Shown here piece after piece: positions 1 through 11,916 of a stretch of DNA of 64,000 nucleotides (positions within the stretch are counted from its first letter, which is position 1; each line of letters opens with the position of its first letter). The stretch is taken from the NCBI GenBank assembly GCA_024305405.1, contig JAKNDB010000086.1, positions 248,001 through 312,000 of the forward strand, given 5' to 3'. The notes under the pieces are model-generated. The model was not told the origin of the DNA. It ran no database searches and worked only from the letters and a program-made list of their open reading frames with translations. The DNA comes from Dirofilaria immitis (lineage: Eukaryota; Nematoda; Chromadorea; Rhabditida; Onchocercidae). The translations under genes were made by a program, and so were the position numbers.

Positions 1-719
1 ATATTAACATAAAAGTATTCGTTATTCAAGTATGATATTTCAAAAAAAAACTTTTTAGCTATGGCTTAATTATCTTTCTCGAATTGAGCATTGTCGGAAT
101 ATTGCTTGCCGTCGTTTTACATAATTTGGAAATAATGTTTGAACTTCAAATTATTTACCGAAATACTAAGGTTATAAAATTTTGGATTGCTATGACATTT
201 CAATATCTATCCTTGTTTGAAAGGAAGGCATTGAATGGAAGAACGCTATATTTAATTAAATTCAATGAGTCTAATGAATAAATAATCATCATCTTTCCAT
301 TGTATAAAAAAATCAAGAAAAAAGTGTCGAGAATCAAAATTTTGGCAATTTACTTCAATTTCGTTCTTCGCAGAGCTATAAGATTCTTCAGAAATTAAGC
401 TAGGAGTTTATAGAAATGACGAAATTTTTTGTTGACACTTGTGTTTTGAATTTAAACATTTATCTTTAAAATATCCAGAACAGGAAAGATTAAGATGAAA
501 TGAAATGGAGGGAAATTCCAACAATCGAAAATATTTCTTCGTAGCAAATTGAATCTGCATGCCATATTGTTCATGATAAAAATGGGAAATAATTGAAAAA
601 ATATTTTTTGTGATAATAAAGTGATAATAAAAAAGGATTGAAATAGTTAAATTGAATTCGGCTATTTATACATCCATGCATTCAATTCTTATCACTGATT
701 AATTGTTTTTAAATTTCAG
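1..719. other. No gene seen in the left edge
   Basis: AT-rich sequence with no convincing coding exon. One short + frame around 84-281 has no family resemblance and no splice context. It is probably intron or flank of the gene whose last exon begins at 720. Confidence 0.4.
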
Positions 720-905
720 ACCTTACAAACGGATTTGCAAGCAATGCTTAAAAAGATCAAAAGAAACGCAATGTCATTTGAATCAAAATTAATCCATCAT
801 AGCTTAATTGGAGTGGATACAAACACTCAAATGAATCCGATATTGTATCTATTCCGGCAAAAGGAATTGAATGAAAAAGCAATTATCCGTCAGACTGATG
901 CATGA
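720..905 (+). CDS. Terminal exon of an unrecognised gene
   Basis: A good acceptor (aaatttcag) ends at 719. It is followed by 61 open codons and a TGA at 903-905, with AATAAA-like signals downstream near 1069. The peptide is lysine-rich and charged, begins TLQTDLQAMLKKIKRNAMSF and ends IIRQTDA. A helical or coiled-coil tail is possible. I do not recognise the family, and the rest of the gene would lie left of or within the first 700 bases. It is treated as a 3' exon because no start codon fits the acceptor and nothing continues after the stop. The next gene begins 720 bases downstream on the same strand. Confidence 0.4.
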   Translation, partial: TLQTDLQAMLKKIKRNAMSFESKLIHHSLIGVDTNTQMNPILYLFRQKELNEKAIIRQTDA

Positions 906-1627
906 AAGACATTTAATTTGTTAATATGAAATATCAATTGTACTGATTATAACTAAATCAATTAATGCAAGGGTTAAATGCAATTAATGTATTCTTATTG
1001 AATATTCTATTGCCTAAGGCTGATGTCAAAATGTATATTAAAAGACAATTTGAGGATTAAAATGAAATAAATCGTTACAAATATTTTATAATCTTGGAAG
1101 ATAATGACGTTCGATGAGAAATTCCAGAAAATCAAATAGAAAATTTGAAAAGAAAATTGAAAGATACATGCGATGAAAGCAAGAAAATATCAAAATTATA
1201 AATTAAGTTAAATTAAAAGATATTTCGAAATGTAATGAATATAAATATAATAAGAATGATTGTGTGTACGAGAATTTCTTTTAAAAATCAAATATTTATT
1301 CCAACGAATTATCGATTATTTTCTCATCAGGAAATCATTATGTAATTATTGGTTGATCCATTCTATACGTCACTTTCACTGAAATTTTGTTAAATAAAAT
1401 ATTATATTTTGCTAGAAATATAAAAGTTTGACGAAGAAATTTGTTGAAGGATTTATGATAATATCTTTAACATTCTGCATTCTTTAATATTTAATTATGC
1501 TTTTGTAAATATATCTAAATTTATTTATGCAAAAAAAAAATAAACTTAAAAATTTTTTAAATTCCTTTATATTTCATTCAAAAACAGATAATCATCATAA
1601 TCGGTTGTTAGCATTCTGCGATTAAAA
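906..1627. other. Intergenic, 3' and 5' flanks
   Basis: AT-rich spacer between the terminal exon at 720-905 and the phosphatase start at 1628. It contains AATAAA motifs and A/T runs. No coding signal was recognised. Confidence 0.5.
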
Positions 1628-4407
1628 ATGAATGTTGAACGAGATTATAAAAGTGTTTCAGATGGCGCTGATTATAAAGAGGATGAGAAGAACGATTTAA
1701 TGACACCTCAAGAAATTGTCGATCGAATTGCAAAAGGTGATGAACAGGTTATGAACAGTTTCTCTACCATTTTACCTTAATTAAAAAATGAAAATTAAGT
1801 TATGTGATGAATATAATTTTACTGAGCTTATTAAATCAGATAATCGATAAATCAATAAAAACACTACAAATATTAATTGTTGGTTATGAATTAACAATTA
1901 ATATGATTCGATATAAGAAAAAAATAGCATAAGTTGTAAAAATCATAGTATTCATACTCTGATTTCCTGCTATTTTGTTTTTTTGCTGAAGTATGAAACA
2001 GTAATTTTTGCTTTGAAAATTGAACATTCTATTAGAATGAATTGAAATATGAAATTAGCTTGTAACATTTACAAATCAAATTTCTTATTAATAAATGCTA
2101 GTAGCGGTAATATTAGTGGTTTATCCACCGCATTGGCAATTATTTTTAGGTAATTATCAAATGGCATAATATAATTCTTAAAGAATCATCAAAATTTGAT
2201 GCATTTTTGAAACCAACAAATATATCAAAGAATCGTTATCCAAATATAATTTTATATGATCGAACACGTGTTAAGTTATTTGGTGACAAAATTGATGACG
2301 ATTACTATCATGCATCATATGTTGATTCATACGATCGACCAGGTATAATTGTTATTTTATATAATATGTATTCATGTCGAGTTTTCAGCATATTTAACTG
2401 ATATTTATTTGTCATTAAGCTTTAAAATATGATTGACTATTTTTTATTTTTATGTTTTGAATAGAAATCTAAATTTCCCACTATGATCCCATTGTGAAAT
2501 ATTCAATTTTATGCCACAATTTATTGAATTAAAATTTACAGATGGTTATATACTTGCACAAGCACCATTTAATAAAATGACAGAATCTGATTTTTGGCGT
2601 ATGATTATTCAGACAGATACGAAGCTAATTGTTCTCTTAACGGATATTTATAATCGGGAAGGCAATCGTTTAATCAGGCATTTTTGGCCGGAATCAAAAG
2701 CAAATACACGCAATTATTCAGAAACGGATATTAAAGTAAATTATGCAAGCAGTGGTGTTGTAAGTTTCAAATTCAATAATTCGTATCATCCATAGAATGA
2801 GGAAATGGTCCATTTAAACATGAAAAGCATAAACGTAATTTAAGAATTAAAAATATTATTGCGAGAAATACATGCTGAAAAAAGAATCAATTTTTATTCC
2901 GCTGCACTCTGACAATGTTGCATTTATCTGATACTTATTTTTATTCTTATCAATGATAGTATTTAGCATAAGATATCAATGATAGTATTTAGTACAATGT
3001 TGCATTTATCTGATACTTATTTTTATTCTTATCAATGATAGTATTTAGCATAAGACGATAAAAATAAATAAGTGGATGATGGAAATACATTTCATTCACC
3101 AAAAATAACAACGACGACCTCAGTTTTGTGATTTTTTCGTTCTGAAATAAAAGAAGAAATTTAATTCTTCTTGATTTAAGTAAATTTTCAATAATAAAAT
3201 TTCTTAGACTCCCTTATATGATTGGTATAAGTTTTGGATTAGCAAAATTGTTGATAAACGTATGGATACAAAAACAGCACGAATGTTACATTATCGAAAA
3301 TGGATATACGATAAGACTATTCCGGACAATTTATTAGAATTTCGATCTGAGGTTGATATTATTATTTTTTTTTTTTTTGATTTATTTTCATTAATATTGT
3401 CATTATGATTAATTCTTTTTTTTTCATTCATTTCTATTGATAATCAATGAAGATAATATAATTATTTTAAATATAAACATTTTGGTAAAAATTTCATTGT
3501 TTAAGTGCAAATAAATTTGCGAATATTGTTATAAAATAATTTGTTTTTAAAGGAAAAGGAATTGTTGAAAAAAAAAAAAGCAACAAATTGGATTATTATT
3601 TATGTTAATTTAATCATATTTATAGCAAGTTTTCCAAACTTTTTATTATAAAAAGGCGATTTCTAACTTTGTTCATTTTTGCTATATGTAAGTCTAATCG
3701 TGAAAATTAATCGAAATTTCGAAGTATTTTTATGTCAAAAATGGGAATCTCGAATAGAAAAAAGTGATTACATAGGGCCGATATGCGTTTTATGTCCTAC
3801 AGGCACTCATCGTTCTGGAACCTATGCTGTTCTCGATATTATTCTGGATCGAGTGACTGCTGAAAAGAAAGTATAATAATAATTAGACATCAAAGTTAAT
3901 ATTTGTTAGATTATCAAAGATATATATCACAAACATGTAGATGGTTCAAGTTGGATGCGGATATTGTAGTTAAATTTATTTTGATTTCACGTTCCGATTG
4001 ATATTAACATTAACAAGCAATATCATAATTCTTTCTAATTTATTTTCACTTCTCTGTTATAATTAAATATACACGGATTAGGATAATTTTGTTATAAATG
4101 ACTTTAATATGAGAGAAAAAGCAACAAAACAGAGAAATTATAAAAATGAATAATTCGCATTATTTTTTTAACGAATCTACCTTTTTAAATTGCCAATTGT
4201 TAGTGATTAAGAGAGAAAGATTTTTTCTTTCACAGATTCTTATTCGAATTTCAGGTTGGCTTATTGGAAACAGTAAGTATTGTACGGAAGCAACGTTACG
4301 GTTGCATGACCTATTACTCACACTATGGACATATGGCTGATTTGATCGTTCGATATGTCATAGCTATGAGTATCGCAAATATTAAGCAGATTGATCAAAA
4401 GGGATAA
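1628..4407 (+). CDS. Protein tyrosine phosphatase domain protein with degenerate catalytic loops
   Basis: A classical PTP-domain protein, of the expanded nematode type. Exons read by splice site and phase are 1628-1747, 2150-2342, 2542-2759, 3208-3351, one ending at 3870 (start unclear, about 3700-3765), and 4255-4407 with stop TAA. Family blocks appear in order: KNRYPNIILYD, DDDYYHASYVDSYDRP, DGYILAQAP, FWRMI, the cysteine loop VLCPTGTHRSGTY, and the final VRKQRYGCMTYYSHYGHM. The CX5R cysteine and arginine are present, but the usual HC is LC. The WPD loop reads WIYDKTIP. The Q-loop glutamine, normally in the segment after QR.G, is replaced. It is small, about 300 residues, with no transmembrane segment or extra domain seen. 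A low-activity or inactive phosphatase is likely. The exon 4 to exon 5 join is not resolved, and a homopolymer problem or a missed small exon is possible there. Confidence 0.75.
2912..3054. repeat. Tandem duplication, 82-bp unit
   Basis: A unit starting acaatgttgcatttatctga at 2912 is repeated from 2994 for about 61 bases. An inner motif, atcaatgatagtatttag, is repeated within the unit. It lies in the phosphatase intron 2760-3207. Confidence 0.85.
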
Positions 4408-7400
4408 AGTTGAAAATAATTAAATGATTTGAAATAAATCATTGTAAACAATAAATTTAGAAATGTATCATTGTCAGTTTAGTAAATGATAGATAAATTA
4501 ATAGAAAAATTAATAGAATATATTTTTTACCGTTTCAATAATCTTCGTATTGCTTTGAACAATAACAATGAGTATTCTCCTTTTCTCAGTGACACGAATT
4601 TCAAATTGTTTTACGACCAACAGATAATTCCACTTAATTGCATATAATAGCAAAGAAAAAGAAATATTTAACGAATGCAATAAAAGTTGAATTTGTTATG
4701 GATTGATTGATTGTTATGCAGCATTTAGCATTCTGATTTTAAGCAATTTCTAGAATATCTGTGTGCTTATAATAAATTTTTTTTTTTAATTTAAATATTC
4801 ATAGAGTAGGAAAACATTGATGTCTAATTTGAAATATGTTTACTATTTTGCTAAAGTTATATTAATTTTTGCAAATCTGTGGCGAATTAGTTTCTAATTT
4901 CATTTTTCTAAAATATATCAAAATTTCCATCAAAGGTTTGTTCATTCAACAATACTGTCTCTATAACATGATTTCAAAATTGACAAATAAGGTTATGGAA
5001 GAGCTTGATTATATCAAAACAATCACAACATTTCTGATAATTCTGATGATTAAGAATGATTAATCTTTACTTTTGCAATTAAAATAATAGTCGACAAATG
5101 CTTTTTCAATAGTTCCATCATCTTTTATATTTACTGGATAGAAAATAAATTTCTAATCATACCCATGAAAGACATAGACATACATGCAGACAATATGAAT
5201 CTAACGACCCATTTCTAATAAAAATATGATTGTTTTTACGTAAAAATCAACGAATAATTGCATTTTCCTTATTATTTACTTACAATTTGAACTTAATTTT
5301 TCATCAATTCAATTTTCAATATGTATATTTTGATTAATAGATATTATAAACATCACAGAATTGGAGTTTGAATGTCATATATTAATGATTTCTGGTGTTA
5401 ACTATGAAATTCATTTATTTGGATTATACGAATCTTACGCTTTCCTTCAAAAGTTTTTAATAGTAATAGTAATAGTATTAGTAGTAATAATAATAATGAA
5501 TAATAATAATATTAGTGATGATAATAATAAATATATATAGATAAATAAACATTACTATTACTATTACTATTAAAAACTTTAAAAATCATTAAATTTTTAT
5601 TGTTATTTTTATTTGTTGTTGATCAGTGTTTTTTGATGATCAATATCGAAATTTTTGAAAGTGTTCAGCAAATTATATTTAAAAATTTCCAAGACACACT
5701 AAATTTTGATAACCAAAATTGAATTAAAAAAAATTTGAATATAGTAGATGGAAATAGCATAGATCGAAAAATTCAATCAAATTTAAGCTGTTAAAGAGTA
5801 ATTTGCAACCGAATTTCTACGTTATTTTCACTGCATAATAACTTTTGGAATTTCTATTAAATTTAGCATTTCTCGATTTTCCAATTGCATCATTGATTTT
5901 GCTAAGTATTTTGTTCGACTAAAACCGATCATTACTGATTTTCTCCTGATTGATAGTTAATCATCTGAGATATTAGGAAAAGTGCATATTTATTCAAATT
6001 TTTTTCCTGTTTTATACCATTTGCTTCTTTGCTTTCCCATTTGAAGAGAACACAGTATGAAATAGGAAAATTCATAGTCATTTGGTAAGTATTAATGAAA
6101 CGACTAGGAATTTTCTTAGAGTTGTTATGAATTTTGGTCAATATATCCAGTAGGTAGCAGGACCTTACTCTGCATAACTAAAGTATTCATAAGTATTTAT
6201 AGGGTTGATTGAAGAGAAGAGCATGATACTGGCTAGGAAGTTGACATGTAAGAAGTTTTGTAATAATAAGTGAATCCATTCTTCACAGCGTTTCACCAAG
6301 TACAACGAATATTTGAAGGAGAGCTTATTTGTATCAAAAGTGACCAAAGAATAATGATGTCCAATCACTATCAAAAACGATTAACTTCACTGATGACTAA
6401 TAATTTCTTTTTTTCAGAAGATTTTATAAATGCCATTCAGATCTGTGCAATAGCAATTTCCGTTTTTCCTAACATAAATGATGTGTGTGAATCGATTACT
6501 TTTTATGATAACCGCTACAAAGTAGTGATCAATGTTATAGTCGCCCATTTCATTTCCCGACTTTGCACATCATTCACCGTTTCTTACCGATGAATTAATT
6601 ATCTCAATAGACAATACTTTCTCAGGATTTTATTACTAATATCTTGACAGTCTTTTGCAGAAATCATTTCGACATCCACAAAATTTAAAACGCAAAGCGG
6701 TCCTCAGATTGACATTTATATTGGTTAAACAGCAGAGATTATTTTAACCTTTATCATTCTTAAGAATGAAGGATTGATAAGTGCAAAATCACCACCTTTT
6801 CTACAAACAATATAATTTATTTAAAAATCACTCGAATATTATCAGAGACTGAGAATACAAGAAAAAGTTAAAATTCAATTATCACAGATAGTAGCGTAAT
6901 AAGTGATGATTGTAAAAGTGAAGAATTCGAAAAGCGGTAGTCTGACCAATGTTTCAAATATAATTGTAAGTTTGCATATGTTGAAACTGTTTCGAAATTA
7001 ATTTATATAATTTGAAACTAATTACATGACAGCGGAGTGGTTTATTGTGGATCAACTTGTTTGTTAATAAATTAATTACAGGGCTTTATAGTATTCGGGA
7101 GATGACTTTAATAATGGTGGGAAGAACAATGATTTTGTTTAAAATATTTTATAATTTTTCCTCAAAAATATGAGTTTCTTATGCCAAGAAAATAAGAGTC
7201 AATTATAACAATCTCTTCAAACAAAATTTCATTCTCCAAAACACTAAAGCAAGCTATTTGGCATTTAACTTCGCTACTTTACATTGCTGTATTGATTCAC
7301 AACATTATTATTATCAGTGTTATTGGAGTATCTCCTTCAAGAAGCAGATTATCTGTTGACACTACCTAATTACTAGTATGTAATGAACGTCATTTTCCTT

Positions 7401-8394
7401 AAGTACTTCTAACAGCCAACAGAATTTGAAAAGCTTATTTTCATCACAGTTATGGGCAAGTAAAATAACTTTCAGATTAGCAGCTCTTCAAACATGTTCA
7501 AAGCAGAATCAAGTGATACGGAAGAAAACCTCTCAAAAGTGGGACCAATTTCACGTATAGATTCTTCATCTCGAAATCAGTGAGATGCATTTTATAATCT
7601 GGTACTCATACATTCTTCGTTTCAGATCTTAGCCATAATATTCTGATTACAAAGCCATTTGATAGCAATTTCAGTCAAATTATACTGTAATTATCTACCT
7701 ATCTCTGTGGTATTTCTGTGGAATAGCAAACATAAATATTTATCTTTTCGTTGTCTTCTGCTTCTACTCCGAAATTGACAGATGCTTCTTCATTTATTAA
7801 GAGCCACAAAAATAAGTTTTGATTCTAAATCTCAAAATTAAAAATTCGAAATTAGCGATTCTCAATTAAAATAAGATAACACTTGAGTCTGCTTAAGAGC
7901 TCAACCTCATCTCTCCTTATCATCGCATCATATATCACCATGTACAACGGACAAGGAATCAAAAATTTTCCATAGTGAAAAAATTTATATGGATAATAAA
8001 ATAAATATAGGAAAGTTATGGCTTAAGCCAATAAAATAATATTTTATAAAAAACCGCCCTATTCCTAATTTTTGTCGCATACCCAAGATATTAATTAGTC
8101 CAATTAGTTACGGAATAATTTCGAACAAGCACTGTATAGAACTGCATTCTACGGGTTTTTAATTGGTATTAGAGTTGTGACTGAAAAGGAACAAGCACTT
8201 GAAGTTTCTGTGCCGAAAATATGAGTCAAAAATTATTTTTGCTTAGGAAAAATACTTACTTCGACTTTTTGCTGGGAACAGAGAGAATTAACTGAGCAAA
8301 GATCCCTCTTCAATCTTGAATATTTTTAACAGAACTTAGAAACATGGCTTTTAACTGCATAAACGATAAATGAATGTAAAGAGGAAAATGCCCG
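4408..8394. other. Long gene-poor stretch
   Basis: About 4 kb without a supported gene. It lies between the + strand phosphatase and the 3' end of OSTC on the - strand, so it separates convergent genes. Several 60-107 codon open frames exist (for example 6270-6593 +), but they overlap others on the opposite strand, lack splice context and resemble no family. The only structured element is the inverted repeat at 5450-5580. Confidence 0.5.
5450..5580. repeat. Perfect 28-bp inverted repeat, long hairpin
   Basis: The left arm 5450-5477 (aaagtttttaatagtaatag...) is the exact reverse complement of the right arm 5553-5580. The 75-base loop between them is made of AAT/TAG-type microsatellite. This could be the ends of a small MITE-like element or a simple-repeat hairpin. 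No flanking target-site duplication is evident by eye. Confidence 0.8.
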
Positions 8395-9277
8395 TTAGCC
8401 AACAATACCCTGTAAATAAGATGGCATCTTAATTTTCATAAATAACCGAGTGGCCAAGAAACCAATGAGAACAGAAGCGAAACCCAGCCCTAACATCATT
8501 ATTCGGTTTAACTTCGGCGTTAGTGGATTATTGCATTTATCCAATATGATAAAACCAAGTCCTGAAAGAAGTGAAGATGACAAAACAGATATTTGAAATA
8601 TAGCTGGCAAAATCCGTCCTGTAATTCATTTTTATCAAAGCTTATTTACTTCACAATTGAAAAGTTATCGGCAGAAAAATATACAGTCTTAAAGTCAATA
8701 AATAGCAAAAAAAAGTACCGCTTAAAGAAAACATAAAGCTTGCGGCCAAACCTTCCATAATATATTGCCCATTAACTCGATGTTGCATTATAGCAACTGG
8801 CTTCGCATTACCCTTCTCATCGGTCGTTTGTCCTGCAACGTTCAGAAATAAATCAGAAGAAAATGGTATAATAACCAAAACAATAAAATTAAGTAATTGT
8901 AGATTCATGCACTTACCTATGCTTGGTGGTTCATTGATGATGTCATAGATGACACCTCCAGTAACAAAAAAATAGGTCATCATCACTAGAGCAAACATTT
9001 GCATTGGTGAAGGCATCTAAAATGACAGCTAACAAATCAAAAATGTGAATCTGCAATGCTTCAAAGTAATATAATACAACTGTAATAAAACTAATGTACT
9101 ATGGAAAACGCTTTCTATAACAAAATGCATACGAAATAAATATATATATAACAACGTAATTTAGACATTGATTAAAAAAGTACAGAGCAAACCTTAAGCC
9201 ATCTTGGCGGTACTATCCTAACATTTGGGGATCGATGAATGTGAACAGAAAAGCCTCCAGAATAGATTCCATAGATC
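8395..9277 (-). CDS. ostc: Oligosaccharyltransferase complex subunit OSTC (DC2)
   Basis: OSTC/DC2 is a small membrane subunit of the translocon-associated STT3A oligosaccharyltransferase, which N-glycosylates nascent proteins at the ER. Four exons join in phase on the - strand: 9277-9193, 9016-8917, 8832-8719 and 8561-8395 (stop TAA). Together they give about 154 codons, against 149 residues in the human protein. Diagnostic blocks are [76 protein letters not shown] and a C-terminal MPSYLQG. Three hydrophobic segments fit the known topology. The initiator methionine must lie in a very short upstream exon, because 9277 begins with the last base of a codon. I could not locate it. Reading frame and splice sites are clean. 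Confidence 0.95.
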
Positions 9278-10678
9278 CTGAATAATCGATAATTTTTCGG
9301 AACACATAATTCATGTAAGAACTCCTTTACAGGATTTAGTCAATTTCTCAACTATAAATATTCCATAGCCCAACACTGAGATCATAAGATTTGTTAAAAA
9401 TACCATATAGTTGAATCATAGGTCTAGGAGAAGAATATGGAACATATAAGCGAAAACTTTGTAACTCAGTCCTTATTTTAGAAAAGGACTACTTCATTTT
9501 ACTAATTTTTTAAAACTGTTTTATCAATAAAATCGCGACTCTCTATCGTTTTTTACAAACAAGTAGCAGTGCAAAAATTTCAAATGGAATAGCGCAACAT
9601 ACTCATATAGATAAAGTTTCAGATTAAATATCTTTCATATCCTAGACACTATCCTTCTTCTCTTCATAATACCAAACTATTTAATCCAACAGGGATGAAA
9701 TATTTGCTTATTGAATACTATAAAAAGCAAAAAGTGGAATATATACCATTCATACAAGTCATATAACAATTTTTATTATGATGAGAACAAATATAATAGT
9801 AGCACTTGTTGGCAAGATTATTTTTCTAAATATTTTTAAATTTACTGTTTTTATGAACGATTAATTCCAGAAAGTATTAAATTGTAAAAGGATGAAGCGA
9901 TTAGGTATGCTTACATACATTGTTCAATGAAATATCCATCTGACAGTAGCACAGCATATTTCAAGTCTAGTATGCGATGATATCTAGGATACAATTTCAA
10001 AGATATTTCCAGAGAAATAGAAGCTTCAATTATCATTTGATCTCCATATGAATAATTCACACATATAAAAACAAGAAATTATAATGAAACCCAGATATCA
10101 TTTTGATACAACAACATAACATACATCAACAGGACAAAAGGATGACTTCGCAATATATGCCAGCAAATACGCAACTGCATATTGTGTTTAATTTATGCAC
10201 AAGAATGAGGTTTTCTCATAAGAATGATTCAATCCCATATTATTTATCGGCAGTTAGTTATGCCTATCCTGAATTCACTCCAGTTTAATATAGACATAAC
10301 CAACAAATAAGATCACCAAACAAACACCAGACAATGCTATCCAAAAATTGTCCAAAGTGATATTCAAACGCTAACTTTCATGAAATGACTCTAAAATCTC
10401 CAAATTATTTGAGGCTTGGAGTTTTTATTAAAATAGATATTTCCTTCCTCTCAAAATGAAGAGAAAATTCTAAAAATTTGGTACCTATCTTCTCAAGTTA
10501 AGTATAAATAGACCAATGAAATTAACCTACGAATTTCTGAACTTTATTCAATATGATAATCACAGAAATCGTCAATGCAGGCATACAGATACAATCTCAA
10601 TTAAATATATTTTTCATTTACAACAATTAACACTGTAAACTAAACCCCAATAATTTTTTTTCATTTTTAATGAAATTT
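9278..10678. other. Spacer upstream of OSTC
   Basis: About 1.4 kb of AT-rich DNA. It should hold the tiny first exon and promoter of OSTC and the 3' UTR of the isomerase gene. No other exon was recognised. Confidence 0.4.
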
Positions 10679-11916
10679 TTAATGATTTTGAGAGAAATGA
10701 AGAGAAGAACCTGATCTCAACCTTTCCGTAACATTTCCATCAGCAGTAGCAAAATAAGCTTTTTCGGCAACATCTATAAAAGACCCGTTTCGACAACACC
10801 CGGTAACGATTTTAGACGTGTATACAAAGCTGCTAGATCTTCGGTTGTCACATATTTATTTTTCGGAAAATTCCAATCCAAGATAAAATTGTTATTGTCC
10901 GTAATAAAAGGATCTAACTTCTCTTTAGAGTTCGTCCTTAAGTCAATTTCACCACCTTCTAGTCGTTTTATCCAGTTCAAAACTGGCATATATCTGCAAA
11001 ATGGAACTATCAACTTATTTGTTTTTAATGCAATAATACTTAATACTACGTCCTATGACACTCCGAAGTCGATAAAAATATTTTCGAAAACAATAAGACA
11101 TCAAAAAGATGTTTCTTGAACGTCTAGGTCGATGTAAACTGCATCCAAAGTTTAACGAGTAAACGGAATAATCTGACGACCCGCCAAATTTTCTTCAGTA
11201 GATCCATAGCACGTCGCTGCTTCATCACATACCGCTTGAAGCAAGTTATATTGAGTGAAATACAGCAAAAATGATAAAAATGATAAACGAATGCGCTTCT
11301 AGGACTTAGTAGCGCATAAACATAACGGTATTGAAAAACCTACCCAAACGGAATGACTTCGATTGAATTGGAAAATTTTGTCGCCCAATTTTTCTGATTG
11401 TTTACTGGCATCAGCGATGATATAAAACTTCTTAGCACTTGCCTGTACGATCTTTTCCTGGGTTAAGCATCCACCACCACCTGAAGGATCATATATTGCT
11501 TTTGTAGATGACTCCTTTTATCCACAAAAGCAATTTGTGAATTGTAAACAGCATGCAAAAGAAACAATAGCGATATTCCATATATGAAACAGAAACAAAT
11601 GATTACCTTTTATGCAATTAAGACTAACATCCACTTCGTCAGCCCCATCAATACATAAATCTAAATCGAAAGTCTTTTCCAAATCAGTTAATTGTAAACC
11701 AAAATCTATTAGCCACTGACGAGTAGAGAATGAAGAAGGCACGCAAATGATATCCTTCAGTGTACCGTCGTTCACTTTTTCAGCCAGAAATTCAACAAAG
11801 AATTTCGCCGTGGTACCACTGCCAACACCTATCCGATAACCACTTTTCACATGCTTTTCACCAGCTGCATATGCTGCTGCTCGTTTGGCCAAATCCAAGG
11901 CTGAACGCGTTTTCAT
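10679..11916 (-). CDS. rpia-1: Ribose-5-phosphate isomerase A, with two apparent frame breaks
   Basis: RpiA interconverts ribose-5-phosphate and ribulose-5-phosphate in the non-oxidative pentose phosphate pathway (cytosol). Exons are 11916-11607, 11480-11344 and 10993-10679 (stop TAA). Family motifs are [37 protein letters not shown] with the catalytic Asp/Asp pair, [48 protein letters not shown] and LPGVVETGL. Start at M of [14 protein letters not shown]; a TTATAG acceptor sits just upstream. Two single-base breaks interrupt the frame. After KLGD (11372-11379), one base fewer restores the path to IEVIPF. After ETGL (10778-10781), one base more restores the last 30 or so codons. With both adjusted, the exons sum to 762 bases (253 residues), the normal size. 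As written, the protein ends early at ETGLL. Confidence 0.93.

Noticed and set aside
6270..6593. 107-codon + strand open frame
   Set aside because: It overlaps a - strand frame of similar size, has no splice or family context, and its composition matches intergenic AT-rich DNA.
11152..11246. - strand open stretch inside the isomerase intron, ending [12 protein letters not shown] and a stop
   Set aside because: It superficially resembles the IEVIPF region of the isomerase, but the flanking exons join in phase without it and no acceptor precedes it. Probably chance.
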